Assembly (NCBI RefSeq): GCF_001613005.1
Contig: NZ_BDBN01000090.1
Coordinates: 1-37,821 of the forward strand
Direction of reading: 5' to 3'
Origin: Nocardia nova NBRC 15556
GTDB taxonomy: Bacteria > Actinomycetota > Actinomycetes > Mycobacteriales > Mycobacteriaceae
DNA: 37,821 nucleotides
Shown here: positions 8,007-16,752 of the stretch, one piece after another
Numbering within the stretch: position 1 is the first letter of the stretch
Layout: every line of letters begins with the position of its first letter
Translations under genes and position numbers: made by a program
Notes under the pieces: generated by a model
The model's database searches: none
The model's input: the letters and a program-made list of their open reading frames with translations, nothing else
Told to the model about the DNA's origin: nothing

Positions 8007-9941
8007 ATGCCCGATATTCATTTCGAGCGGCGGCGTCAGCGCGTGGCGCAACAGCTCGGCGAACTGACCGTCCTCACGCCGGCCTGGCGGCGATTCCTGT
8101 CGGTGCCGCTGATGCGCAACGGCTGGCATGTGCTCGTGGAACGCGAGAACAGCCGTTCGGATCGCTTCGACGCCTACGCCGTCGGCCCGGGCGGTGTCTT
8201 CGCTCTGGTCCGCACCGACGTGGTGCCGGCCGCCGCGGAACTACGCCGGATCCGCTGGCGTGCGGAGGAGACGTTCGCGAATCTCACCGCCGGCCGCACC
8301 CGGTACGTGCCGCATATGATCGAGGTATTGCTGCTGATGGACGAGGCGGCCGACACGCCGGCCGAGGCCCGCTACGTCGCGGTCGACCCGACGACCATCG
8401 CCGCACGGCTGTTCGCCGAAGCGAGCCTGTCCAGCCGCAGTGCCCGGCAGATCGCGATGACTGTGGCCGAACGCAACACCTGGTTCGCGCTGCTGTCCGC
8501 CGACAGCGGCGCCGGGCCCGAAACCGCGCCCGCCGAAGGGCTTTTCGACGCGACGACGCTGCGGGAAGAAGAACGAGCACGGGCGTTGAAGCGACCGTTC
8601 AGCGAATGGATGACATTCCTCGATCCGGCCCAACTCGACCTCGTCTACCGCAACTACAACGGGCCCGCGAGATTCAGCGGTCCCGCCGGAACCGGAAAGA
8701 CCGTCGTCGCCCTGCACCGCATGGCGCGGTTGTCCAAGGAAGGCGCCGGGCGGCAGCTCTTCACCAGTTTCGTGCGAACGCTGCCGACCTATCACGAATC
8801 GGGATTCCGGCGCCTCGCCCCGCACGCGGGTGAGCGGGTGGAATTCACCGGGCTCCACTCCTGGACCACTCATTTCCTCCGCAGTCGCGATATCGGCTGC
8901 CGCCTGGGTAGCGGCGACAACGCCTTCTATCACGCCTGGCGCAACGCCCGCCGCCACCTCGAACCCATAGAACCGAATCCGAGCTATTGGAAGGACGAAC
9001 TGCATCGGGTCATCAAGGGCCAGGGCATCGACCGCGACCTGTACCTGAAAATCGACCGGGTGGGCCGAAACCGCTTGCGTCTGGACAAGACGCAACGCGA
9101 GCTCGTCTGGACGCACCTCTACCTGCCGTATCAGGCGGCGCTGCAGGACCTCGCGACGGTGGATTTCAACGATGTGATCGATCTGGCGATCGACGAACTG
9201 CGCGCGGCGCCGCTGGACGCGCCCTACGACCTGGTGGTGGTCGACGAGGTTCAGGACTTCACCCTGATGGAACTCAAACTCGTCCACCAGATCGCCGGCG
9301 GCACCTCGACCTCACCGCTGCTGCTGGTCGGCGACGGTCAGCAACAGGTCTATCCCGGCGGCTGGCGCCTCTCCGATGCCGGCATCCCGATCGTCGGCCG
9401 CGGCGCGGTGCTGCGCACCAACTACCGCAATCGCGCCGCCGTGCACGACTACGCCAAGCGGGTCGACGCGACGAATACGGTCGACGACCTGGACGGCGCC
9501 CCCGGATTCGTCCTGCGTGACAGCGAGGTCGTGTTGGCGGGTGGTACGGCCCGCGCGGAGACCTTCTCGCGGTCGCGGGCCGAGGAGACGGTGGTCGCCG
9601 CCCTGGCCGCTTCCGGATATCCACACTCCGACATCGCCGTGATCACCGACACCAACCGCCAGGCCGAGAGAATCCGAGCAGCACTGCGCCGCAAGAAGAT
9701 CCCGTCCGTCTCCCTCGAACACTACGACGGCACCCAGCACGATGCGGTGAAGGTGGGAACCGTCCATCGCGCCAAGGGGATGGACTTCGCCGCGGTGTTC
9801 CACCTCACCGACGCGCCGACGACGCCCGTCGACCGGTTGCGCGGCAGCGAGCGCGACCGGGCGGAGCTGGCGGCACGACAGACCATGGTGGCGCTGACCC
9901 GCGCACGGGACCACATCTGGATCGGGCTGATGCGGGATTGA
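8007..9941 (+). CDS. UvrD/Rep-like superfamily 1 helicase with NERD-like N-terminus
   Basis: A 644-aa protein. Residues about 35-110 resemble a NERD domain (RFDAYAVGPGGVFALV), but the Glu and Lys expected after the Gly-Val-Phe strand are absent, so the nuclease site looks degenerate. SF1 motifs are complete: Walker A GPAGTGKT at 225-232, DEVQD at 413-417, LLVGDGQQQVYPGG, LRTNYRN, VGTVHRAKGMDF and a C-terminal VALTRARDHIWIGL. It is shorter than full UvrD. The ATG at 8007, with AGGGGG upstream, is preferred to an earlier ATG at 7953. It sits alone. A role in DNA repair or defence is possible; neither is shown. Confidence 0.85.
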   Translation: MPDIHFERRRQRVAQQLGELTVLTPAWRRFLSVPLMRNGWHVLVERENSRSDRFDAYAVGPGGVFALVRTDVVPAAAELRRIRWRAEETFANLTAGRTRYVPHMIEVLLLMDEAADTPAEARYVAVDPTTIAARLFAEASLSSRSARQIAMTVAERNTWFALLSADSGAGPETAPAEGLFDATTLREEERARALKRPFSEWMTFLDPAQLDLVYRNYNGPARFSGPAGTGKTVVALHRMARLSKEGAGRQLFTSFVRTLPTYHESGFRRLAPHAGERVEFTGLHSWTTHFLRSRDIGCRLGSGDNAFYHAWRNARRHLEPIEPNPSYWKDELHRVIKGQGIDRDLYLKIDRVGRNRLRLDKTQRELVWTHLYLPYQAALQDLATVDFNDVIDLAIDELRAAPLDAPYDLVVVDEVQDFTLMELKLVHQIAGGTSTSPLLLVGDGQQQVYPGGWRLSDAGIPIVGRGAVLRTNYRNRAAVHDYAKRVDATNTVDDLDGAPGFVLRDSEVVLAGGTARAETFSRSRAEETVVAALAASGYPHSDIAVITDTNRQAERIRAALRRKKIPSVSLEHYDGTQHDAVKVGTVHRAKGMDFAAVFHLTDAPTTPVDRLRGSERDRAELAARQTMVALTRARDHIWIGLMRD

Positions 9942-9989
9942 GGCCCACGAGTCGGTCTTTCTCAGCTGAATCGGTTACCTTCGGCATCC

Positions 9990-10796
9990 ATGACCGACGC
10001 ATCACCGGGTTCGGCCGAACCGCGCGCCCTGCCGGAATCGACGTCCACCGCACCCGCCCGAGATCGCCGGCCACGACGCCTGGGCAAGGTTCGCCAGGTG
10101 GTCGTCTCGGTGCTGCTGGCGGCGATGACCGCCATGGTTCCGCTGGCCTTCGCGCCCGCCATGCCCGCCTCGGCGGCGGTGGCGAAGCCGGGCGTGGAGA
10201 ATCTGCCGGCTCGGGCCGCCGTGGCCGATCTGGTCGGCGACCACCCGTGGTCGGTGGCCCTGCCCACTGATTTCGCGGCCGAGGCAGGCTATCGGCCGGT
10301 GGTCGAGGACGGGATCCTGGTCGATCCCGACGGTGACTGCTCGTCGCCGATCCAGCTTCCCGCCGAGTTCACCGAGGCGTGCAAGGCGCACGACCTGGGC
10401 TACGACATGCTGCGCTACGCCGAACAGCGGCAGCAACCGCTGCAGCCGTGGGCACGCCAGGCCATCGACGCCACCCTGCAGCGCCGCATGCACGCCGCCT
10501 GCGATACGCGCACCGACGCCGCCGCCCGCGCCCGCTGCGACGTCCTGGCCACGGTCGCCACCACGGGGGTCGACCTGAATTCCCGGCGGCAGAATTACGC
10601 GACGCCGGATCCGGAGTTCCTGTTCGGCACGCAGCTGTCGGGCGAACGGCTCAGCGATCAGCTGCTCCATGTCGGTGGTCCCGCCGCAGTGGGAGCGGTT
10701 TCGGCGGCGATCGTCGGCATCGTGGCGTGGCGGCGCCTGCGGCCGGCTCGGCTCCCGGCCACCGCTGCCGTCGCGGAAGCCGGTGCCGCCGGGTAA
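9990..10796 (+). CDS. Secreted/membrane-anchored phospholipase A2-like protein
   Basis: A 268-aa protein with a basic N-terminal region and a signal segment at about 36-62 (VVVSVLLAAMTAMVPLAFAP, then Ala-rich cleavage region). The mature part holds CKAHDLGYD at 131-139, the Cys-x-x-His-Asp-x-x-Tyr motif of prokaryotic secreted phospholipase A2, with catalytic His134 and Asp135 and a preceding calcium-loop-like DPDGDCSSP. A hydrophobic helix near 228-245 and a basic tail would anchor the C-terminus. It would hydrolyse phospholipid sn-2 esters outside the membrane. A small membrane protein follows after five bases. Confidence 0.78.
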   Translation: MTDASPGSAEPRALPESTSTAPARDRRPRRLGKVRQVVVSVLLAAMTAMVPLAFAPAMPASAAVAKPGVENLPARAAVADLVGDHPWSVALPTDFAAEAGYRPVVEDGILVDPDGDCSSPIQLPAEFTEACKAHDLGYDMLRYAEQRQQPLQPWARQAIDATLQRRMHAACDTRTDAAARARCDVLATVATTGVDLNSRRQNYATPDPEFLFGTQLSGERLSDQLLHVGGPAAVGAVSAAIVGIVAWRRLRPARLPATAAVAEAGAAG

Positions 10797-10801
10797 CCGC
10801 C

Positions 10802-11287
10802 GTGACGATGCAGAGCACAACCCCGCGCGCGAACGCGACGACGAAGCCCCGCCGGCACCGGTCTCTCCACGTGCGTCCGCGCATCGATACGGTCGTCGCC
10901 GTCACCTTCGCCGTCGTGATGTCGCTGCTGCCGGCCGTGCTGCCACGTACCTCCGTATCCCAGGCCATCCTGACCGGCGTGCCGGTGGCGCTCGCCATCG
11001 GAGTGTCCGGCCTGCTGCGCTGGACGCTGAGCCGTTGGCGAATCGACATCGACGAACGCTTCGGCCGCCACCGCGTACCGATCCTGCTGATCTGCGGCTT
11101 CGTGGTGACAGCGGTCGTCGTGCGCGCCGCCGCGTGGCAGAACGGCCTGCACGCGGCCATGGGGGAGGCCCCGGTCGGCGCCGCGTACTGGCTGCGCTGT
11201 GCCTTCGGTTCGGCTGTGGTCGCAGTCTTCCTGGTGGTGCTGGGACGCGGAATGCGGTGGGGGATGAGGAAACTCCTGCGCGTCTGA
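10802..11287 (+). CDS. Small multi-pass membrane protein, Abhydrolase_9 N-terminal-like
   Basis: A 161-aa protein (GTG at 10802; an ATG two codons later is also possible) with a basic N-terminus and four hydrophobic helices. The segment LPAVLPRTSVSQAILTGVP resembles the membrane-spanning N-terminal domain of the large actinobacterial alpha/beta-hydrolase (Abhydrolase_9) proteins, which normally continue into a hydrolase domain that is absent here. I assign this only from the pattern. It begins five bases after the phospholipase-like gene, so the two probably form one transcript. It ends two bases from the convergent FAD/OYE gene. Confidence 0.7.
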   Translation: MTMQSTTPRANATTKPRRHRSLHVRPRIDTVVAVTFAVVMSLLPAVLPRTSVSQAILTGVPVALAIGVSGLLRWTLSRWRIDIDERFGRHRVPILLICGFVVTAVVVRAAAWQNGLHAAMGEAPVGAAYWLRCAFGSAVVAVFLVVLGRGMRWGMRKLLRV

Positions 11288-11288
11288 A

Positions 11289-13403
11289 TTACAGCGCGGC
11301 CGCGACCTTCCATGCCGAGTGGATCGCGCCCTCGATGTAATCGACGGAACCGGCATCACCCACGACATGCACTTCGGGAACCACCCCGGCCAGCGCATCG
11401 GCCAGGGGTGCTTGCGCCGAGACCCCGGAGGCCACCACGACCATGTCCGCCGGCGCGGTCGATATCTGCTCGCCGACGCGAAACTCGACGTGCTGCTCGG
11501 TGATTCGCAGTACGGTCGCGTGCCGGTGAATGGTGACGCCCGCCTCGCCCGCATGCCGAACGGCCGTCCACCGCCGCGGCATCGCCATCGGCACACCGAG
11601 CTGTCGGCCTTCCTCGAGGAGCGTCACGGCGCGCCCGCGTTCGGCCAGGAACTCCGAAAGTTCCAGTCCGACAAGCGAACCCCCGATCACCACCACATTC
11701 TTGCCCATCGGCAGGAAGTGGCGCGTCACCGACCGGATCGCGGCGGGACTCTTCGTCACCCCGGAAATCTTGCCCAGCTTCGCGACGGTACGCAGCAACG
11801 GTGGCACCCGCGAAACATCGCCCACACCGGTCATCAAGGCGCGCAACGTGTCACCGGTGTGCACGTGCGGCAGATCGCTGCCGGGAACTGCCGGGCGATC
11901 CCGCACCGCCCCGGTGGCCACCACGACCACGTCGGGATTCAGCGCCGTGATCGACGGCACGGTCGCCTCGGTCTTCAGACGGATGTCGATGCCGAGTCGC
12001 TGGACCTGAACCTTCAGCCAGTTCAGCAGCCGTTCGTTGTCGGGCGTGGTGAGGCTGGAGAACCAGAGGGTGCCGCCGAGGCGATCGGCCTTGTCCAGCA
12101 CCGTGACTCGGTGGCCGCGTTCGGCGGCGAGGCGGGCGGTCTCGAGCCCGCCGGGACCGGCTCCGACCACGACGACATGTTTCGCGGTCGTGCTGCGAAC
12201 CAGCGGAAGGAGTTTCTCGTTGCCGAGTGCGGGGTTCACCGCACACAACGGGGTGTCGTCCCAGAAGTTCTCCTGCACGCACACATAGCAATTGATGCAC
12301 GGCCGGACGTTCTGCGGTGTCCCGGCGCGCAGCTTGTTCACCAGGTCCGGATCGGCGAGCAATTGCCGCCCCATCGCCGCGAAATCCGCCTTCCCCTCGG
12401 CGATGACCTTGTCGCCGATCTCCGGCAGCACCCGGCCGACCGCGATCACCGGAATGGAGACGGCCTTCTTCACCTCGCCCGCCAGTTCCGTATAGGCGCC
12501 CACGTGGTCCGGTAGCGGCCCATCGGTGAAATTGGAGAACGGGTTACGTCCCCAGCCCGTGACATGAATCGCGTCGGCACCGGCCGCCTCGAACAGCGCC
12601 GAAGCCTGCTTCGCCTCCTCGGTGGTCAGCGCGTCGTCCTCACCGAATTCACGGCCCGCGATCCGCACCAGAATCGCCAGCGAATCGCCGACCTCGGCCT
12701 TGACCGCGCGAATCACCTCGACCGCCAGGCGCGCCCGGTTCGCCAGCGAGCCACCGTATTCATCGGTCCGCTTGTTGTCCGCCCGGCTCAGGAAGCCGCC
12801 GAGTATGTACCCGTGTGCGCAATGAATTTCGACCGCGTCACCGCCGGCCGCCCGCACCCGTCGCGCGGCCTCCGCGAAACAACGCACCACCCAATCGATA
12901 TCGTCCTGCGTGGCCTCGCGATAGGTGGCCTGCTTACCGCCCGTGACGGCGGCCAGCTTCTGCAGTTCTTCCGGAGTGTTGTCGGCCAGCGCCGACAGAT
13001 CCGCGGAGCCGCTCGGCGCCGACGGAACCAGCAGCGGGCGCCCCTGCACGGTATCGATCCGGGCGATCTTGCCGTGGTGGGTCATCTGCACACACAACTT
13101 GCTGCCCGCGGCGTGGACGGCGTCCGCGAGCGCCCGGAGCCCAGGAATGAACCGGTCCTCGGACAGCCCGGGTTCCTTGGTGCTCGCACAGCCCACCGGG
13201 TAGGCGACCGCACAGCACCCGGTGATGATCAGCCCCGTCCCACCGGCCGCCCGAGCGACGAAATGACCGATATCGCCCTGCTCGATCTCCCCGTCTTCGC
13301 AGAGGTTCATATCCATCGCGGGCAGAACGACGCGGTTGGGGACGGTCATCGGCCCGATGGTTCCGGGAGCGAGCAGATGCGGAAAGGTCTGGTTGCGCGG
13401 CAC
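11289..13403 (-). CDS. Old-Yellow-Enzyme-type NADH:flavin / FAD-dependent oxidoreductase
   Basis: A 704-aa protein with the 2,4-dienoyl-CoA-reductase layout. Residues 1-~370 are the FMN TIM barrel (VEIHCAHGYILGGFLS, SRADNKRTDEYGGSLANR). Then comes the 4Fe-4S motif CINCYVCVQENFWDDTPLC (C-x2-C-x2-C-x11-C), and a C-terminal FAD/NAD(P)-binding half with VVVGAGPGGLETARLAAERG and a second GxGxxG-like VVIGGSLVGLELSEFLAERG. It is expected to shuttle electrons from NAD(P)H through FAD, Fe-S and FMN to an enoyl or related substrate. Length is slightly above typical FadH. Fatty acid or xenobiotic reduction is inferred. Confidence 0.9.
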   Translation of the reverse strand: MPRNQTFPHLLAPGTIGPMTVPNRVVLPAMDMNLCEDGEIEQGDIGHFVARAAGGTGLIITGCCAVAYPVGCASTKEPGLSEDRFIPGLRALADAVHAAGSKLCVQMTHHGKIARIDTVQGRPLLVPSAPSGSADLSALADNTPEELQKLAAVTGGKQATYREATQDDIDWVVRCFAEAARRVRAAGGDAVEIHCAHGYILGGFLSRADNKRTDEYGGSLANRARLAVEVIRAVKAEVGDSLAILVRIAGREFGEDDALTTEEAKQASALFEAAGADAIHVTGWGRNPFSNFTDGPLPDHVGAYTELAGEVKKAVSIPVIAVGRVLPEIGDKVIAEGKADFAAMGRQLLADPDLVNKLRAGTPQNVRPCINCYVCVQENFWDDTPLCAVNPALGNEKLLPLVRSTTAKHVVVVGAGPGGLETARLAAERGHRVTVLDKADRLGGTLWFSSLTTPDNERLLNWLKVQVQRLGIDIRLKTEATVPSITALNPDVVVVATGAVRDRPAVPGSDLPHVHTGDTLRALMTGVGDVSRVPPLLRTVAKLGKISGVTKSPAAIRSVTRHFLPMGKNVVVIGGSLVGLELSEFLAERGRAVTLLEEGRQLGVPMAMPRRWTAVRHAGEAGVTIHRHATVLRITEQHVEFRVGEQISTAPADMVVVASGVSAQAPLADALAGVVPEVHVVGDAGSVDYIEGAIHSAWKVAAAL

Positions 13404-13450
13404 GGGTCGAAGCTAGAACTCCCGGCAGCGGGCCAGGGCAAACCTCCCGA

Positions 13451-13963
13451 TCACCGAGACATCGACCGCACCAGCGCGGCGGCCTCGTCCGCGAGAACCT
13501 CCGGAGTCCGATCGGTGTGAAGCACGGCTCCGCGTTCGTCGGCGTCCAGCGGCTCGAGCGTGCGCAATTGCGAATCGACAAGGGACACAGGCATGTAATG
13601 GCCCCGGCGGCGAGACATTCGAGCCACCAATTCGTCGCGATCGGCGATCAAATGCACGAAGATCACCTCGGTCGCGGCGGCCCGCACGATATCGCGATAC
13701 CGCCGCCGCAGCGCCGAGCACGCGATCACACCGCCGGTCTGCTCGGCCATCCGCTCGCGCAACCACCCCCCGACCGCGGCGAGCCAGGGCGCGCGATCCT
13801 CATCCGTCAGCGGAATCCCGGCGGACATCTTCGCGATATTGGCGGCCGAGTGGAGATCGTCCGCATCCGCGAACGGAATACCGAGCCGGTCGGCCAGGAG
13901 ACGACCGACCGTCGATTTCCCGGTGCCGGAAACCCCCATCACGACCACACCGAGCGGGCGCAT
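13451..13963 (-). CDS. gntK: Gluconokinase
   Basis: A 170-aa thermoresistant-type gluconokinase (ATP + D-gluconate to 6-phosphogluconate). The P-loop GVSGTGKST is at 10-18, followed by the family signatures FADADDLHSAANIAKMSAGI and PLTDEDRAPWLAAV. ACSALRRRYRD and RRGHYMPVSLVDSQLRTLE are further conserved blocks. The ATG at 13963 is chosen because it immediately precedes the P-loop strand and has an AGGGTG at suitable distance; a GTG at 13975 is an alternative. The frame could extend to 14020 but this would overlap the SDR gene. It is the last gene before the OYE gene on the same strand. Confidence 0.9.
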   Translation of the reverse strand: MRPLGVVVMGVSGTGKSTVGRLLADRLGIPFADADDLHSAANIAKMSAGIPLTDEDRAPWLAAVGGWLRERMAEQTGGVIACSALRRRYRDIVRAAATEVIFVHLIADRDELVARMSRRRGHYMPVSLVDSQLRTLEPLDADERGAVLHTDRTPEVLADEAAALVRSMSR

Positions 13964-14016
13964 GCGGGCGTTCACCCTGGCACGGTAACCGACACCGTCG
14001 CCACGCCCGCAACCGA

Positions 14017-14898
14017 TCACGGGCGGATATTCGTCAGGTCCTCCAGCAGGCCGGGGTGCGTCGGCTCCCAGCCGAGCACCTCACGGGTGTGCGTGCTGGA
14101 CGAGGGCTGGTCGGCCGCGAAGATCGGGCCGAGCGGGCCGTAGGTATCCGCGGGAACGGACTCGACGGGCAGGTTCAGCTGCCGCCCGATGACCTCCGCG
14201 ATGTCTCGCACTCGGTCGCCCTCGTCGGCGACGGCGTGCCAGGCGGTACCGGGTTCCGCCCGTTCCAGGGCGAGGCGGAACAGGAGTGCCGCGTCGAGTG
14301 CGTGGACGGCCGGCCAGCGCTGGGTGCCGTCGCCCGGGTAGCCGGAGACCCCGGTCCGGCGGGCGATGTTGGTCAGCAGGCCGGCGAATCCGCCGGTGCC
14401 CTGGTTGTGCACCGTGCGCGGCATCCGCACGGCCGTGCTCCGGACCCCGCGCGCGGCTAAATCCAGAACGGCCGTGACCGCCCGCCCGCGGCCACCCACG
14501 GGCCCGTCGGTCGATACGGGATCGGTCTCGGTGGATGCCCGGCCCGCCACGCTGGGCGTCCCGGAGACCGTGACGAAGGGGCGGTCGCTGCCGACGAGTT
14601 CCTCGCCCATCGTCGCCAGGGCCGCACTTTCCTCGGCGACGGTGGCGGCGAGGGCATCGGCGCTGCTGAAGTCGTTGCCGAACGCCAGGTGGATCACTCC
14701 GTCGGCCTGAGCGGCACCGGCCCGCAGGACGTCGAGGTCGGCGAGGCCGCCGCGCAGTGCTTCGGCGCCGGCGGCCTCGGCGGCGGCAGCGGACGCGTCG
14801 GAGCGGGCGAGTGCGAGCACGGTGTGGCCGTTGCCGAGCAGTTCGGCGACCACCGCGGAACCGATCAGTCCGGTGCCGCCGGTGACGAAGACGCGCAT
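14017..14898 (-). CDS. NAD-dependent epimerase/dehydratase-like SDR protein
   Basis: A 293-aa extended/atypical SDR protein. The N-terminal TGGTGLIGSAVV is the Rossmann motif. The usual YxxxK is not obvious: the corresponding region reads GGRGRAVTAVLDL, so it may bind NAD(P) without classical catalysis, as is frequent in atypical SDRs. The C-terminus (STHTREVLGWEPTHPGLLEDL) is typical for the family. It is divergent from a TetR regulator over two 24-bp dyads and is therefore the probable target of that regulator. GGAGGAG precedes the ATG at 14898. Confidence 0.87.
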   Translation of the reverse strand: MRVFVTGGTGLIGSAVVAELLGNGHTVLALARSDASAAAAEAAGAEALRGGLADLDVLRAGAAQADGVIHLAFGNDFSSADALAATVAEESAALATMGEELVGSDRPFVTVSGTPSVAGRASTETDPVSTDGPVGGRGRAVTAVLDLAARGVRSTAVRMPRTVHNQGTGGFAGLLTNIARRTGVSGYPGDGTQRWPAVHALDAALLFRLALERAEPGTAWHAVADEGDRVRDIAEVIGRQLNLPVESVPADTYGPLGPIFAADQPSSSTHTREVLGWEPTHPGLLEDLTNIRP

Positions 14899-14912
14899 GG
14901 ATAACTCCTCCA

Positions 14913-14936
14913 GTGATGGGACCTTTGTCCCGTCAC
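14913..14936. promoter_or_regulatory. TetR-type operator 1
   Basis: Perfect-spacing dyad GTGATGGGAC-N4-GTCCCGTCAC with one symmetry mismatch. It lies just upstream of the SDR ribosome binding site, where a bound repressor would block the minus-strand promoter (candidate -10 TAGCGT, complementary to 14935-14940). Confidence 0.75.
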
Positions 14937-14945
14937 GCTACCACG

Positions 14946-14969
14946 GTGACGGGACTCTTGTCCCATCAC
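14946..14969. promoter_or_regulatory. TetR-type operator 2
   Basis: Dyad GTGACGGGAC-N4-GTCCCATCAC. It is the second copy of operator 1, offset by exactly 33 bp (about three helical turns), and directly abuts the TATGAT -10 element of the TetR gene, giving autoregulation. Confidence 0.75.
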
Positions 14970-14970
14970 T

Positions 14971-14976
14971 TATGAT
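14971..14976 (+). promoter_or_regulatory. -10 element TATGAT of the TetR gene
   Basis: TATGAT is followed by six bases and then the ATG at 14983, with no Shine-Dalgarno sequence. The transcript is probably leaderless. No consensus -35 is visible at 17 bp. Confidence 0.55.
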
Positions 14977-14982
14977 GAACCC

Positions 14983-15561
14983 ATGGGTCGATGGGAACCG
15001 GGCGCACGAGAACGCCTTGTCGTCGCCGCGGTCGACCTGTTCACCGAGCAGGGATACGACGCGACGACGGTCGCGCAGATCGCCGAACGCGCCGGTGTCA
15101 CGAAAAGCACCTTCTTCCGGCACTTCCCGGACAAGCGTGAACTGCTCGTGGCCGGCCAGGAGACGCTGAGCCGGCTACTGGCCGAGGGCATCGCCGAAGC
15201 GCCCGAACGTGCCACACCCCTCGAGGCGGTCGCCGCCGGCCTCGAACGCGCCTCGGCGGCAATGGGTCCCATGAACCGCGAGCTCGCACCCCGTCTGAAG
15301 GCGGCCGTCGCCGCCAGCGCCGAACTACAGGAGCGCGACGCCCTCAAGAGCGTCGGGCTGGCCGCCGCGATGACCGAGGCGCTCATCGCGCGCGGTGTAC
15401 CGGATCCGACCGCGGCCCTCGCCAGTGAGCTGGGAGTTCTCGCCTTCAAACGCGGGTTCGCCGAATGGACCGACGGGGAGCGGGACGCCTCGGACGAACT
15501 GGCGCGGCATGTTCTCTCGGCGTTGGACGAATTGCGGGCGGCGAGCGCAGCGCTGGGCTGA
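14983..15561 (+). CDS. TetR-family transcriptional regulator
   Basis: A 192-aa TetR repressor. The N-terminal DNA-binding domain (about 8-55) reads ARERLVVAAVDLFTEQGYDA followed by TTVAQIAERAGVTKSTFFRHF, the standard helix-turn-helix. The C-terminal helical ligand domain is unassigned. Two 24-bp dyads in the 84-bp gap to the divergent SDR gene are its likely sites. The ATG at 14983 is probably leaderless. The inducer is likely the substrate of the SDR protein. Confidence 0.9.
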   Translation: MGRWEPGARERLVVAAVDLFTEQGYDATTVAQIAERAGVTKSTFFRHFPDKRELLVAGQETLSRLLAEGIAEAPERATPLEAVAAGLERASAAMGPMNRELAPRLKAAVAASAELQERDALKSVGLAAAMTEALIARGVPDPTAALASELGVLAFKRGFAEWTDGERDASDELARHVLSALDELRAASAALG

Positions 15562-15588
15562 GTCCGCCCGAGCGACACCCCGGTCCGA

Positions 15589-16752
15589 TCAACCCTGCCG
15601 GGCGAAGGGTTCCGCGGTCGGCTCGGGCACGATGGCATCGGAATCCGCTCGAACCCGCGGACTTCGGAGATGGGCCCGGTAGAACTCCATGTGCGCGAGA
15701 GCCGCTGTCTCCCAATCATATCGGTGTGCGAGTGCCCTGCCACGGTCGATGCGCGCCGTGTCGCGCGGCAGGTTCTGTGCCATCGTCGCCGCCATTCCGG
15801 TCGGATCGGTGGCGTAGGAGATCGCGTCGCCGAAGACCTCCCGAAGCACCGGAAGCTCGCGAGCGACCACCGGAACCCCTGCGGCCAAGGCCTCCATGGC
15901 CGCCAGTCCGAACCCCTCCTTGGTGGAGAAGAACGGAACCAGCGCGGCTCCGGCGACGAGTGCGGGCAGCGCGTCGTGGGCGACCGTGCCGAGGATGACG
16001 GGCCGGATGCCCAGTTCGGTTGCGCGCGCGTCGAATCGAGCCCGGTACTCGCGGTAGTCGAAGAGGGTTTCACCGCCCGCGAAGGCGAGGCGCAGCTGGG
16101 CGTGGTCGCGGCGGAGCAGCGCGAAAGCCTCCAGCAGATCGATACTGCCCTTGCGAGGTTCGATGCCACCCAGGGCCAGGATGTAGGGACCGAGGCATCG
16201 CTGCCAGCTGCGACGGGCGGTCGATGCGGTGACCGAATCGCTTGCGGCGGAGGCGAATCGGTCGTACTCGACGCCGTTGGGGATCACGACGGGGCGCAGA
16301 TTCCAGCCGGCGTGAACCTCCGCGGCGACCGCGGCGGAGACGCAGATATGCGCATAGGGGTCGGTGATGGCACGGTCGTGGCAGCGGGCCAGTTCGGGTG
16401 TGGTGAAGGTATCGAGGTGATGGATGGTGCGAACGCATCGGCCGACCGCGTTGGCGCTGATGCAGTCCTGGGCATGGACGATGTCGTAGTCCACGGGAGT
16501 GAACGCGGCGCGTAAAACACTGATGGAACGCAGAATTCGCGTCCCGACCGCTTCGCCGTCGATGGCTTCGAAGGGCACCACACGTACCGTCACAGTTGGA
16601 TCCACCGGGCGGAAGAATCCCGCGTCGCCGCCCCGGCCCAACGTCCACACCGTGACCTCCGCACCGAGACGCGCGAGCGCCTCGGCGAGATTCAGTGTGT
16701 GGACCACCCCGCCTCGCGGCTTGGTCGAGTAGGTGAGCAGTGCGATGCGCAT
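15589..16752 (-). CDS. Glycosyltransferase, MSMEG_0565 family (GT4 fold)
   Basis: A 387-aa GT-B glycosyltransferase. The N-terminus IALLTYSTKPRGGVVHTLNL holds the acceptor-side Gly-rich loop; the C-terminal half has VVIPNGVEYDRF, LALGGIEPRKGSIDLLEAF and the EGFGLAAMEALAAGVPVVA nucleotide-sugar motif (E-x7-E type). This family is known as a regular member of the Nit1C gene cluster. It is the last gene of the seven-gene operon, and its ATG overlaps the stop of the nitrilase-like gene by one base. The sugar donor and acceptor are unknown; its presence argues that the cluster makes or modifies a glycosylated small molecule. Confidence 0.88.
   Translation of the reverse strand: MRIALLTYSTKPRGGVVHTLNLAEALARLGAEVTVWTLGRGGDAGFFRPVDPTVTVRVVPFEAIDGEAVGTRILRSISVLRAAFTPVDYDIVHAQDCISANAVGRCVRTIHHLDTFTTPELARCHDRAITDPYAHICVSAAVAAEVHAGWNLRPVVIPNGVEYDRFASAASDSVTASTARRSWQRCLGPYILALGGIEPRKGSIDLLEAFALLRRDHAQLRLAFAGGETLFDYREYRARFDARATELGIRPVILGTVAHDALPALVAGAALVPFFSTKEGFGLAAMEALAAGVPVVARELPVLREVFGDAISYATDPTGMAATMAQNLPRDTARIDRGRALAHRYDWETAALAHMEFYRAHLRSPRVRADSDAIVPEPTAEPFARQG

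Noticed and set aside
10379..10801. Upstream extension of the membrane protein frame to 302 aa
   Set aside because: That part overlaps the phospholipase A2-like gene in another frame and is Arg-rich shadow; the start is taken at 10802.
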